A stretch of DNA of 64,000 nucleotides from Cryoendolithus antarcticus (taxonomy: Eukaryota > Ascomycota > Dothideomycetes > Cladosporiales > Cladosporiaceae): contig NAJO01000032.1 of the NCBI GenBank assembly GCA_002077065.1, positions 372,001-436,000 on the forward strand, read 5' to 3'. The position numbers were made by a program, and so were the translations under genes. Positions 1-9,514 of the stretch are shown in pieces (positions within the stretch are counted from its first letter, which is position 1; each line of letters starts with the position of its first letter). The notes below the pieces were generated by a model, which saw only the letters and a list, made by a program, of their open reading frames with translations, did no database searches and was not told the origin of the DNA.

Positions 1-447
1 CAATTACGCTTACAGCAGCCCAGGAGCGTTCCGACGTTTCGAGAGCTGTTCGAGCGGGTCTGCATACTCCTGCAGCATGTATGCACACCTCAGGCATCAA
101 TACAGATCTGGAGGCATGAAGTCACCTCAAATAGATCTCTCTCATTCGACGACCTGCCGAGCCATCTAGAATGTCACGACAGCATGTTTAAGATGTAACG
201 TCACAGCGAGATGCGACGAGATGTTGTAAACTTCCAGCTTCATAACTCAGCATCACAAGATCTTCGACCTTGGTCTACAAGGACATGTCACCTAATATGA
301 CTGACTCCTGCAGCCGCACTGTCAGGACCTCTTGATGATCCGAATAATCCTTAGATATCGGGACTCTGACGAGACACTGTACTCCAGGAGTGCTATCAAC
401 TTTGGCCAGCGGAACCGCTATAGGCTGGATTGTGGGTAACTTGAGGC
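1..447. other. Left edge, no gene seen
   Basis: No reading frame here is recognisable. The stretch is the upstream region of the HET gene that starts at 448; a gene end lying mostly outside the window cannot be excluded. Confidence 0.5.
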
Positions 448-2775
448 ATGGCATTGCAGTCGGCTGCTCGCCTCATCCCGCTGTATGCTACGTTCGCGGT
501 CAGGCCCGACGATCCCAATGTTCGTGCGCGCTTTGAGCAAGCGCTTGATTCCAGTGGGCCCAAGCAGCTAGCAAAGAAGCGAGCCGACGATGCAAGCAAC
601 TCACAGGAGCTCTGGCTCTCGGGTGTGTATGATCTGGAAACTCTACCGTACCTCAAAAAGAAGTACGCTAGCTTAGTAAGGGCTAAGGATACGGGTGCAC
701 CTAATCGGACGACCACTACCTCTACGACTCACAGCGACGTACATGCTCAGCATGAGCTACGGCGTCGAGCAGGCGACATACGAGCAGGATCGATCTGCCC
801 ACTGAAGCGGTTCCGATTTGAGCGATGTGTAGCGTGTGCTGGCATCTTCGAGTACCGTCTAGATGACACCTCGACAGTACACATCTACGCTGGTTTGCCG
901 GGACCTGAAGCCTATACTGCCATCTCGTACGTATGGGGATCTACGTCCGACATTGTAGTGGCGTGCAGGAGCTGCGATTATACCGCGGTGTTTCCAGTTC
1001 ACAGCTTGTCCAGATTTTCCGACATCATGCATCTGGCCGGTGCTGGCAGTAAGATTTGGCTCGATGCCTTGTCCATTGATCAAACGGATCCGGAAGATCA
1101 GACTCGTCAGATCCCAGCAATGGGCGACATCTACAATCATGCATCGAGGGTGTCTGTGCTTCTTCCAGCTTCCGATACTCGTGCCTACCAGCTCTTGGCT
1201 ACATTGTCGTATGTTGCAAAGAAGATTCTGGATCGTCCAGCTCACTTTATCTTCAACTACGAGGATGCCGCGGAAGCTTTGGCTGAGGCGAAACAATCTG
1301 CCTCTCGCCGGACACACAAACGGGCTGCGCCAGTGAGCGAGAGCTTCTACAGGCCCGCGTACGGTGCCAGAGCTACCTCAGAGCTGTGTGCCGAGTTCGT
1401 GACCTGCTTGCAGACCTTTGACACTATCGTCAAGGACTTTGAGTATTGGTCTCGCGCATGGACGTTCCAGGAATGGGCCATGGCGTCTGACGTTGACCTT
1501 AGTCTGGAGACTGACGCAGTGGATGTTCACCATGCAGTTGTCCAACACCGCCGTTTCACCTCAGTAAAGTCGTCTATCTTCAGCGCAACCTCTCTGATCG
1601 CACAGTACATCTCCCTTGAGGGACCGTATGCCAAAGCCCACTTTGGCCTTAGCAGAGGGCCAATCGCTGACCTCTTTAACCTCGTAAAGCGCTTGTTCCC
1701 GCTCGAGGCGCAGATGCTAGCACCTGGTGAGGTCGATATGCGCGAGTACCTCTTTCAATCTCAAATGCCGAGCACCGGATGCTTCCAGCTGCTTGGACTT
1801 CGAGCTACTCCCCGAGGCAGTGAGCTTGCGAGTCGCAAAGCACGGCTTCAAATTATGCTCAATGCATTCGCGACAAGTAAGCGAAATGCCAAATTCGATG
1901 CCGACCTTGTAGCATGCTGGGCAGGGATGTGTGGCGTGCAGTATACTTACGTAAAGGAAGACGATGTACTCACAGCTGTGACGAAGGTCAAGTCTGCCTT
2001 GAGGGCGTCAGGGATTAGGCTGCATGATTTCGTTCCGGAAGGCTTGGAGTGCGATGACCGAAACATGATCTCCTTCTTCCATCTCACCAGGCCACACCAG
2101 ATGTGCAACGCGAAAGAGGGTGCCACTTTCGAAGGCCTGCCAATCTTGACCGGCCGATGCGATGCTGGAGAACATCTAGCCGTTGTACTTGCCCAAGATC
2201 TGCGCAAGATGAGTACATTGAAGGTGTCGGAGCGCGTACGCCAGGTCGCTGGACGTGTGAGCAGCAGTGCACTGCTCTCAGACACGGTCGGAGCGATCGA
2301 TCTCCTGCTGAGCTCGACGAATCACCAATCGGACGACTCTATAATCTCGAGCACCCTCAGTCAGCCTTTCAGTCTATTCCTCAGGTCTCTTCCGGTGCCG
2401 CTATTGGACTTGTACAAGGCTGTGCAGATCACTGTACCTGTGAGAGACCCTCAGGGCAAGCAAAAGTGTCTCATTGCCTGGGCAATGTGCGCAAAATCGT
2501 TACCAGATGGCAGCCTCGCAATTGGCCGCGAACCCGTCAATGGATCACTCGTGCTGCTGAAGCGGCAGAGTCGCCGTGTCTACAATCTCGCGTATCTGGT
2601 ATACACAGACAGTATGAGTGGCAGCCATGTAATTAATTCAGACGAGCAAGGAAACATTGACCTGCTGCTCAACACGCCAAAGCGCAGTGACATGACCGTC
2701 GGATTTAAAGGAGGAGGTACCTTTACGGACGACCGACACTTGAGGTGCAGGATTGATATTGGAGATTTCTTATGA
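448..2775 (+). CDS. HET-domain protein (heterokaryon incompatibility family)
   Basis: Single-exon gene of 775 residues starting at an ATG in the context GAGGCATGG. The HET domain spans about residues 156-345 and shows its three usual blocks: AISYVWG near 158, the IWLDALSIDQ block followed by the MGDIYNHASRV region, and RAWTFQEW near 337. HET proteins trigger growth arrest or cell death when genetically different hyphae fuse, and the domain is related to TIR folds; that is family knowledge and nothing here shows which partner this one senses. About 150 residues precede the domain, and about 430 residues after it match no motif I know. It ends 42 bp from the convergent DsbA-like gene. Function beyond the family is not predictable. 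Confidence 0.9.
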   Translation: MALQSAARLIPLYATFAVRPDDPNVRARFEQALDSSGPKQLAKKRADDASNSQELWLSGVYDLETLPYLKKKYASLVRAKDTGAPNRTTTTSTTHSDVHAQHELRRRAGDIRAGSICPLKRFRFERCVACAGIFEYRLDDTSTVHIYAGLPGPEAYTAISYVWGSTSDIVVACRSCDYTAVFPVHSLSRFSDIMHLAGAGSKIWLDALSIDQTDPEDQTRQIPAMGDIYNHASRVSVLLPASDTRAYQLLATLSYVAKKILDRPAHFIFNYEDAAEALAEAKQSASRRTHKRAAPVSESFYRPAYGARATSELCAEFVTCLQTFDTIVKDFEYWSRAWTFQEWAMASDVDLSLETDAVDVHHAVVQHRRFTSVKSSIFSATSLIAQYISLEGPYAKAHFGLSRGPIADLFNLVKRLFPLEAQMLAPGEVDMREYLFQSQMPSTGCFQLLGLRATPRGSELASRKARLQIMLNAFATSKRNAKFDADLVACWAGMCGVQYTYVKEDDVLTAVTKVKSALRASGIRLHDFVPEGLECDDRNMISFFHLTRPHQMCNAKEGATFEGLPILTGRCDAGEHLAVVLAQDLRKMSTLKVSERVRQVAGRVSSSALLSDTVGAIDLLLSSTNHQSDDSIISSTLSQPFSLFLRSLPVPLLDLYKAVQITVPVRDPQGKQKCLIAWAMCAKSLPDGSLAIGREPVNGSLVLLKRQSRRVYNLAYLVYTDSMSGSHVINSDEQGNIDLLLNTPKRSDMTVGFKGGGTFTDDRHLRCRIDIGDFL

Positions 2776-2817
2776 GCACTTGATCAGCACCGAAACGTAG
2801 ATTGAACATACCCTCGC

Positions 2818-3639
2818 CTAGCACGCGTTGTTCACCCCATCGCCGCCCACCCTGAGCCCACCCTTGCCAAGACTTCCGTCTTCCATGTCCTTGACCTCAC
2901 CGAAAACCTGCAGGAACGCCGCCGGCTCCTCAGCACCTTGCACCTCATGTCGTCCGTTGATCGTGAAGTTCGGCACACCCGTCACAAAGCTCTGCTGCGC
3001 CTGCTTGACCTCGCGATCAACCTCCGGCCCTCCCTTGCCTTCCTCCAGCCAGCTCTTCACCTCGCTCTCATCCAGTCCAGCCTTCACGCCTCGCGCGATC
3101 AGCACGGGCGTGGTCGTGATATCCTCGTTCGCTTCGAAATATGCATTGAACAGCTGCTCAACGACTCTCGTCTGCACGTCTTCGCCTTTCGTCTTTCCAA
3201 GCTGTATCAAGCGATGGCTATCGCGGGTATTGCCGGTCTTACCAGCGAACTTGAAGTCTATGCCGACCTGCTTGCCCAGTCGCGCGAGATGCCCGAACAT
3301 GACCTGGGTTCGCTGCTCGCCGAACTTCGAGGCATAGTATGCAGCCTTGTCGACGGACTTTGGAGCGTCCGGATTGAGGTAGAACGGGAGCCATGAGATA
3401 GCAAAGGTGTCGTCTGGGAAGCTAGTCTTGTGCTGCTTGATCGCGAGATCGAGGCGATTCTTGCCGACGTAGCACTATGTTGTATTGATTAGTTCGCAAT
3501 TTCGTGAAGTCCTTTTGGTCTTCCGACATACCCACTGCGATTCTGATCAGCAAATGTCGACGGTGACATCCCTTCCGAAGACAAGTGTGCTTACTGGACA
3601 GACTGTGTCGCTCACGACACTGATGTTGTACTTCGTCAT
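2818..3639 (-). CDS. DsbA/FrnE-like thioredoxin-fold oxidoreductase with a 3-nt exon
   Basis: Three exons, 3639-3595, 3534-3532 and 3474-2818, give 234 residues. The protein begins MTKYNISVVSDTVCPWCYVG, matching the start of fungal DSBA-like/FrnE proteins, with a CPWC redox motif at residues 14-17. The Trp codon TGG of that motif is an exon by itself: the first intron (3594-3535, GTAAGC..GCAG) ends directly before it and the second (3531-3475, GTATGT..ATAG, branch ACTAAT) begins directly after it. Further on, TGVPNFTING carries the cis-Pro loop typical of the fold. No signal peptide is seen, so a cytosolic location is inferred. The substrate is unknown; the family includes thiol-disulfide oxidoreductases and glutathione-S-transferase kappa-like enzymes. 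It is divergent from the dehydrogenase gene at 4011. Confidence 0.88.
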
Positions 3640-4010
3640 TCTGCTGATGCTAGCCCTGAACGCCAGCGTAGAGCTGAGAGACTTGATTTACCTTGATGGT
3701 AAGGAAACGGCAATGATAGAAAACTAGAGGAGACAGGGCTATACTTATCAAAGGCAGGATCTCGATACCTTGCGGAGCTTATGAAGCTTCACGACATTCG
3801 GTAACAAGGTTGATCAGTTCGCTGGGGAGCTTTACGTGAAAAGAAGTGGCGGCAGCGAGCTCTCTGACGGAGGACGGAACTATGGGAGGACGATTACTAA
3901 TATCGACTGCCGAAGGCGTGCCCGATGTTTGCCGAGGAGCCGTGGTACGTGCTCGGAGTTGTGCAACATGAATGAAAGCCCGTTCGAATGCCAACTAAAC
4001 GACTGCGAGA
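3640..4010. other. Divergent intergenic region
   Basis: This 371-bp stretch separates the start codons of the DsbA-like gene (minus) and the dehydrogenase gene (plus), so it should hold both promoters. I see no coding signal or clear regulatory motif. Confidence 0.6.
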
Positions 4011-4955
4011 ATGGACGACAAGCCCACCTCCATCGCCATCGTTGGTGCCGGCACGATAGGTCTCAGCTTTGCCGCGTTGCATCTGGCGAAGAACCCGGAC
4101 TGTCATGTGATCATCTTCGATACCAGACCGGATTTACAGGATTACGTGAACACGTCTCTTCCCGGGTACCTCACAGACGTAGACGTGGCACAATGCCTAA
4201 CGCGTCTCACGATCACCACAAGTCTCGAAGAGGCTGTCAAGAATGCAGACGTTGTGCAGGAACAAGGACCTGAGAACTTGGACTTCAAGCAGAAGATCTG
4301 GCCTGAGATCGAGGAGGCGGCTTCCAAAGATGCACTCTTCTGGTCAAGCACGTCTGGTATTCCGGCCAGCAAACAGAGTCAACATATGCAGGATCGATCT
4401 AGGTTGGTCGTCGTGCATCCATACAATCCGCCACATGTCATGCCTCTCCTTGAGGTGGTACCATCACCACTGACAAGTCAGGATGTCATAGATCGAACAT
4501 TGTCATTCTGGCAGTCACTTGGTCGGGTGCCAGTGCTGATTCGCAAAGAATGCACAGGTTTTGTAGCAAACCGCTTGGCCTTCGCGCTATTCCGCGAAGC
4601 CTGTAGTCTCGTAGCACAAGGTGTAGTCGGCGTCGAGGACCTTGACTCGGTGGTGCAAAGCTCAATGGGTCCTAGATGGACCGTTGCTGGTCCGTTCAAG
4701 AGTTACCATGCTGGAGGCGGCGAGGGTGGGCTCCAGAGCTTCATGGAGAAAATCGGTGGCACGGTGCAGTCGTGCTGGGATGCTAGCGATGCAGACGTGA
4801 GAAGCCATGATGTGCGAGTAAATGCAGCCTGGCAGGAAGAGGTATGCAGACAGACGCACGAAGCCTATGGCGTTGTTGATGTCAGTGAACGAGATCGTAA
4901 GACGAGGGGAGTGCTGGAGGCTTTGCAGGACGCGATATTGCCCGGAACTTCTTAG
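4011..4955 (+). CDS. 3-hydroxyacyl-CoA dehydrogenase-like / L-gulonate 3-dehydrogenase-like enzyme
   Basis: Single exon, 314 residues, ATG in the context GAGAATGG. An N-terminal Rossmann fold shows GAGTIG at residues 12-17 and the acidic residue at the end of beta-2 (FDTRPD). VHPYNPPHVMPLLEVVPS contains the conserved His-Pro stretch of the 3HCDH family, and KECTGFVANRL marks the entry to the C-terminal helical domain. The length of about 315 residues and the single C-terminal domain fit the lambda-crystallin / L-gulonate dehydrogenase branch better than multifunctional beta-oxidation enzymes. It probably oxidises a 3-hydroxy acid with NAD+. No organelle signal is seen, so cytosol is likely. 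The exact substrate cannot be told from sequence. Confidence 0.88.
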   Translation: MDDKPTSIAIVGAGTIGLSFAALHLAKNPDCHVIIFDTRPDLQDYVNTSLPGYLTDVDVAQCLTRLTITTSLEEAVKNADVVQEQGPENLDFKQKIWPEIEEAASKDALFWSSTSGIPASKQSQHMQDRSRLVVVHPYNPPHVMPLLEVVPSPLTSQDVIDRTLSFWQSLGRVPVLIRKECTGFVANRLAFALFREACSLVAQGVVGVEDLDSVVQSSMGPRWTVAGPFKSYHAGGGEGGLQSFMEKIGGTVQSCWDASDADVRSHDVRVNAAWQEEVCRQTHEAYGVVDVSERDRKTRGVLEALQDAILPGTS

Positions 4956-5181
4956 GCACAGACAGCTCGGGATGCGCTATCATCTATGGGAGCCCTACTG
5001 CTACATGATTTTGGATTCTCCTCGCAAATGCCACAGGTGTTGACCTGTCGTCTCTCGGCTGTGGCTCGAGAATTGGAATCCTTGTTGGAGTAGACTGAAG
5101 CCACCCATTGGCAGTTCGGAGCTCGTCAATTCTCAAGACACAATCGCACGCCGGCAAGGGTTGTCGAGAGGCCTTGACGTA

Positions 5182-6553
5182 CTACTCGCCACCACGCCTG
5201 ATTGCGAAATACCTGCCAAGCAGCGTATGCTTTGCGAACCAGCTCGCTTGCTTCTGGGACTTTGTCTTCGGAGGAGAGATGCCCGAGGCTGTGGCTGTGC
5301 CTGCGTGCTTTGCCTCTGCAGTCCCAGAGGATCCATGTTCCGCCTCAGCCATATTCTCAGGCACTGGGATCGGCTCGTCCCAGAATTTGTGCTCGCCCAT
5401 CTTGTTTGCGAAATCAAAAGGATCGGCCACCTGCCAGTACCACTTCCTCTGGTCCCTCCATCCCGGTCCCCGGACTTCGGTCAGGCCATCTTTCGCCATG
5501 TATACCTTGTTACTTCTCGGAAGGTACTTGCCAGGGTGAAAGACGTTAAGTCCAGCAGAGACGATCAGCATCAGCGACGCTTCGAAGACGTAGAAGTAGG
5601 CTTCGTGCTTGAGCACAGCACCATGGTATCCTTGGAAGTACTCGACGACGCGGTAGATGCAGCGTGTGAATATCAGCAGGGCGCTCGCGAAGAGGCTCCA
5701 TACTGCCTTCTTGAGCTTCGGAGCGAGGAGGCCCTTGCTCTTCACGCGGTTGTGCCACGTACCGAGAAGCACAAAGAGTCCAAGGAAGAGAATGACCTGT
5801 GCGGTCAAGCCGACTTTGATCAATATCTCTCCTGCGAGTCGTTCTCCCGGGCTAGCATCAGTGTTGGCGACACGTGGTGCTCCACTGCCCTGGTCATCAT
5901 GTGTCAGCATTGTGCCATGGTCCGAAGATCATCATTGCTACTGACAAGTAGAATTTCGATCAATGCATCGAGACCGAGAAATGTGGTCACTACACGACCC
6001 GGATGCCAGGGCGATAGCCACGGGATGTAGTAGACGAGGCGTGCAAGAATGAAGTAGTTTGCGCCGGCATAGACGGGTCTGCAAGGAGCAGTCAGCACTC
6101 AAGGGCGGGTGAGCTGGTCCAATGGTACTTACGGCGACATTACAGTCAGCACAACACTAGCGATCAAGATACCGAGATTGTCGATTCGAAACGCGCCGAC
6201 CTCACGCGCTACGAAACCACCCACCATGAGAAAGCTGCCCCAAGGCAACAGGAAGGTGATGCGCCAGCTCTTGTAGTGGCTACCGGTGGGTAAGTATCAT
6301 GTTGGCAAGATCGAGAACACAGCCAAGACCTACTATGTCTGCCAGGCGTGCACGAGCCCAGAGAGCAGAAATGCTGCGGCGAAGATCGGAGGGGCGACTT
6401 TGTTGGGCGCATAGTACCAGACGCTGCCAGGCACTGTATCCATGTTAGACTTGCTCGCGTGCTGATACAGCTGCTGCACATCTTACCATGGCTTCCTGGA
6501 TGTGCTGCAGTGGTGTCCTGCGAGAGATCACCAGAGCCGCCGCCTTTGGGCAT
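5182..6553 (-). CDS. RTA1-like seven-helix membrane protein
   Basis: Five exons, read as 6553-6487, 6433-6334, 6279-6133, 6078-5946 and 5889-5182, give about 384 residues. The order of motifs is that of the RTA1 family (lipid-translocating exporter-like / 7-aminocholesterol resistance): PPVYAGANYFILARLVYY, SPWHPGRVVTTF, then RCIYRVVEYFQG, KHEAYFYVFEA and the closing LNVFHPGKYLP. Seven hydrophobic segments can be traced, and the C-terminal 70 residues are hydrophilic and probably cytosolic. All four introns are 53-56 nt; the last uses a GTCAGT donor. In yeast, relatives act in sterol-toxin resistance and sphingoid base movement at the plasma membrane. The substrate here is unknown. Splice joins are by eye but all keep the family motifs in frame. 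Confidence 0.88.
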
Positions 6554-7233
6554 GATCAGAAGAGCTGAGGCTTATGGCGAAGGCGGTCGAGAAGGTGGCG
6601 TTGCGGATGTCGCAGTGTAGAACGTGTTGAATAGGGAGTGCAACGATCAGCCTTCACCACAGCAGACAACACAACTCATATATCTGTGTACGAGAGAAGA
6701 GCACCCAGTCCGTAGCGTGCAGTCCGGGGCGGAGCACATCAAGGGCATGACCATACATAAAAGTCTAGCAGCGCTGTGAATGATGACCCCAGCTGAAGGA
6801 TCACATCGGAACGACCGTCGCGCTCGTTGCGCACCTCTCACGAGCCCTACATGCCTGTCAAAAGGTCGCTGCCTGACGATTGCGGCGTGAAGGCAAGATG
6901 TCAGGAGACGCAAATTGCTGCTTGTTTTTAAGTGAGGTTCCGTGCGGAACGAGGAGCGCAACCATCAAGCGAGGTGCGCCAAGCTGATCTCCCTCATGGA
7001 CGTCGATGCAAGCACGCGAATGTCAGGCGACACTCGCGCCGCTTCGCCCGGTTTCCACCGACGAGTCATTTGATGGATTGGGAAAGAGGGTCGCGTATAC
7101 CCATCCGTGTCGTTCGCGTTTAAGAGTGATGTCGCTCAAATGCTGTTGTTGACTCCCCTAACCAATACCACCGTTGCTTAGTAGTGCTTCGCTAGGGACA
7201 TGTTCCATCGGGCTTCAAATGCGCCGTTTTATT
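6554..7233. other. Intergenic, no gene seen
   Basis: This 680-bp stretch lies upstream of the RTA1-like gene and downstream of the secreted PI-PLC-like gene, both on the minus strand. Open frames here have no family features. It should hold the RTA1-like promoter. Confidence 0.5.
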
Positions 7234-8199
7234 TCAATACATGTTCATCCCCCTCTCGACAGCGAAAACATCACCCTCATTGAAGAAGTCGACAAGTAAG
7301 AAATTTGGCCTCCTCCCATACAGTTCCCTACACCTCACTGCATGCTCGCCTAGTTCGCCAACGTGGAATCCAGCGGCATTAGTCGTACTTGCGTATGTAT
7401 CATTAGGGTATCGAAAGCCCAGAAACTTCGCATACAGAAAGTGGTTAACCAAAGTTAAACGATCGGGTACATACCAGGGCGGCTCCCATCGCGGTCTTGC
7501 AGGTCTACAATCGTACTGGTTTGGCGCTTCAATTCCGAAATTCGTCTCGAAAAGATAACGCCATTCGAGTAGTAGGTACGGAGCGATGTTTTCGTCTGCG
7601 CCGGAGGACATGAAAGTGACCAGACGTTGGTTCGTGGCTACCATCTGAGCTATGGTAGGCCAGTCGCTGATGCGCATATTGCCATAGTGGAGATGGCGAG
7701 GTGGGGTGTATGACATGAGGTCTAGCCCTGTGTTGCGGTAGGCTCGCATCCAGTATCGCAAGTCGACGCCAGCATTGACGAAGAGGAGAGTCACGACTTC
7801 TCTTGTGTTGGCTTTGAGGAAGTCTTTGATTGTCAGTAGATAGTCGTCTAGGCTCCCGCCATCCATCAACGCGCAGTTGAAGTGACATAGTCGAATCTCG
7901 TCCGACGAGGTGTTTGGTCGATGGCCTTGTGCCTGTAGCAGCCGAATGCCAGCGTCCAGCTGAACGGAGATGTTGAAGTACTGATTTCCGGACAACGACC
8001 AATTGTTCTCCGCGGTTCGAATCGCAGGCGCGTTGTGGGTGCCTATGAATGTCTGCTCCGAGTAGCGCTGCCTGTACAAAGAAGGCATTGGCGTCCGAGT
8101 GCGAGGCGGTGTTGGCCTGAAGTCATCACCATGCTTCGCAGTCGCTGTGCTGTACGCGATGCACTGTAGTAAGAAGAGCAGCAGGGATGACGACCACAT
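7234..8199 (-). CDS. Secreted PI-PLC X-domain-like phosphodiesterase
   Basis: Single exon. The first in-frame ATG is at 8199, giving 321 residues; the open frame extends upstream only through a GTG. Residues 1-20 (MWSSSLLLFLLQCIAYSTAT) form a signal peptide. The PLC-like TIM-barrel is indicated by YSEQTFIGTHNAPA, which carries the first catalytic His, then VQLDAGIRLLQAQGH with the second, and LCHFNCALMDGG. The length and lack of PH, C2 or Y domains place it with the small PI-PLC-X-like proteins found in fungal secretomes, not with signalling PLC. The family cleaves phosphodiester bonds, classically in phosphatidylinositol; actual activity is unproven. A second relative lies at 14881-16131. 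Confidence 0.85.
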   Translation of the reverse strand: MWSSSLLLFLLQCIAYSTATAKHGDDFRPTPPRTRTPMPSLYRQRYSEQTFIGTHNAPAIRTAENNWSLSGNQYFNISVQLDAGIRLLQAQGHRPNTSSDEIRLCHFNCALMDGGSLDDYLLTIKDFLKANTREVVTLLFVNAGVDLRYWMRAYRNTGLDLMSYTPPRHLHYGNMRISDWPTIAQMVATNQRLVTFMSSGADENIAPYLLLEWRYLFETNFGIEAPNQYDCRPARPRWEPPWYVPDRLTLVNHFLYAKFLGFRYPNDTYASTTNAAGFHVGELGEHAVRCRELYGRRPNFLLVDFFNEGDVFAVERGMNMY

Positions 8200-8764
8200 G
8201 GCTCTCACATCATTGCTGGATCGTCAATGATGCATCGTTGTCTTACGGCATCGTAGATTGATACGCGCTGCCTCCATGAGGTACACAAGCTTTTGATTGA
8301 CGACATCAACACCGGCAGCCAAGACCATGGCCATTATCAGCACAATACAACGATCATGAGGAAGTAGGTAATTGATGATGGAAAGGAACATTGTAACAAA
8401 GCAGCATTCTCGCGGAGGGGTGTTATACTGAGTGTGTTATGGTGAATAACATTGTCGAAATACAGGGGGTTCTCAAGACGTTTCAGAGAAGCAGATGCAA
8501 AAACTGGCTGGCAAACGGAAAGACGCTTAGATACTACGCAGCTGTGCGATGATTAAATGCAGGATGGAGAAGCGTAGTATTCGAGGCGTAACACTCGCGA
8601 TAGCATCCTTTCTATTGTATTTCTTCAATTCTGCTAGTCTTCACCAAAGGGAAGAAAGTCCTCAAATTCCAATTTATGTCCCTGAAAGAAACGTAAACCT
8701 TTCCGTCCCCATCTTCCCTCTACGCGCCATTTCCCGCCTCCAGCCGTCGAATCTCATCTCCTGC
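8200..8764. other. Intergenic, no gene seen
   Basis: This 565-bp stretch is upstream of the secreted PI-PLC-like gene and downstream of the duplicated-domain secreted protein. I see no gene; it should hold the PI-PLC-like promoter. Confidence 0.5.
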
Positions 8765-9514
8765 CTACGCAGCAGCGAACCCCGGATCACACACAATCTT
8801 CCCCACCTCACTACTAGCCGGCTCCAGGAAAGTCCAAGCCCCCTTTCCGCCATCAGCAAACGTGACATCCTCATTCTCACCCCTAGCCAACTCAATGACC
8901 TCGCCCTCAAGATCCATGATCTGGCACCTCAGCGCCTGATTCGCCACATCCTTGCCCACAGCCAGCGTAACGCTGTTGTAAGGTCCACTACTACCAACAG
9001 GTTTCTGGCGCTCGCGTTCGAGTCCAGCGTCGTGAAAAGCAGTCTGGGTAGCTAAATTGCCGTCCGAAAGCGTGACGCGGATATCCAAATCAAGAGCCTC
9101 GCCCTGCTTGACGACCGGAGCGGCGGCCTTGACAAAAGCAGGATCGCAGATGATGGTCTTTACCTTCTGCTCCCCGTCCCGCAGAACCCACTCCTTGGCT
9201 TCGCCGCCGTCGGCAAAAGTCGTGTCCACGTTCTCGCCGCGGGTGACGACGATGGGGTTGTTACGGCTATCGAGGATCTTACAGCGGAGGGCTTTGTTCT
9301 TGACGCCTTCGCCGAGGCGGAGGGCGACGGTTTTGAATGGTCCTGTGGAACCAGTGGGCCTTTTGGTCTGGCGAAAGTCCTCCATGAAGCGGGTTTGCGA
9401 GCCGAGCTCAGCGCCTGAGTCGGCGAGGATGACTTGCACGGTGGTATCCTGAGCTGCTGCGGCGAAGGAGAAAGTGGCGGTGATGAGAGGGAGGAGAAGA
9501 GTGGTGTAGTGCAT
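8765..9514 (-). CDS. Small secreted protein with a duplicated unrecognised domain
   Basis: Single exon. The start is taken at 9514, giving 249 residues, because MHYTTLLLPLITATFSFAAA is a clear signal peptide; an open frame continues upstream to 9643 but would bury it. The mature protein is two copies of one roughly 104-residue unit, about residues 24-127 and 143-246. Paired landmarks are RPTGSTGPF / KPVGSSGPY, ALRCKILD / ALRCQIMD, RGENVDTTFADGG / RGENEDVTFADGG and ICDPAF / VCDPGF. Each unit has exactly two Cys (78 and 123; 197 and 242), suggesting one disulfide per unit. I do not recognise the family and assign no function. Extracellular location is inferred from the signal peptide and the absence of a membrane segment or GPI tail. 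Confidence 0.8.
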   Translation of the reverse strand: MHYTTLLLPLITATFSFAAAAQDTTVQVILADSGAELGSQTRFMEDFRQTKRPTGSTGPFKTVALRLGEGVKNKALRCKILDSRNNPIVVTRGENVDTTFADGGEAKEWVLRDGEQKVKTIICDPAFVKAAAPVVKQGEALDLDIRVTLSDGNLATQTAFHDAGLERERQKPVGSSGPYNSVTLAVGKDVANQALRCQIMDLEGEVIELARGENEDVTFADGGKGAWTFLEPASSEVGKIVCDPGFAAA

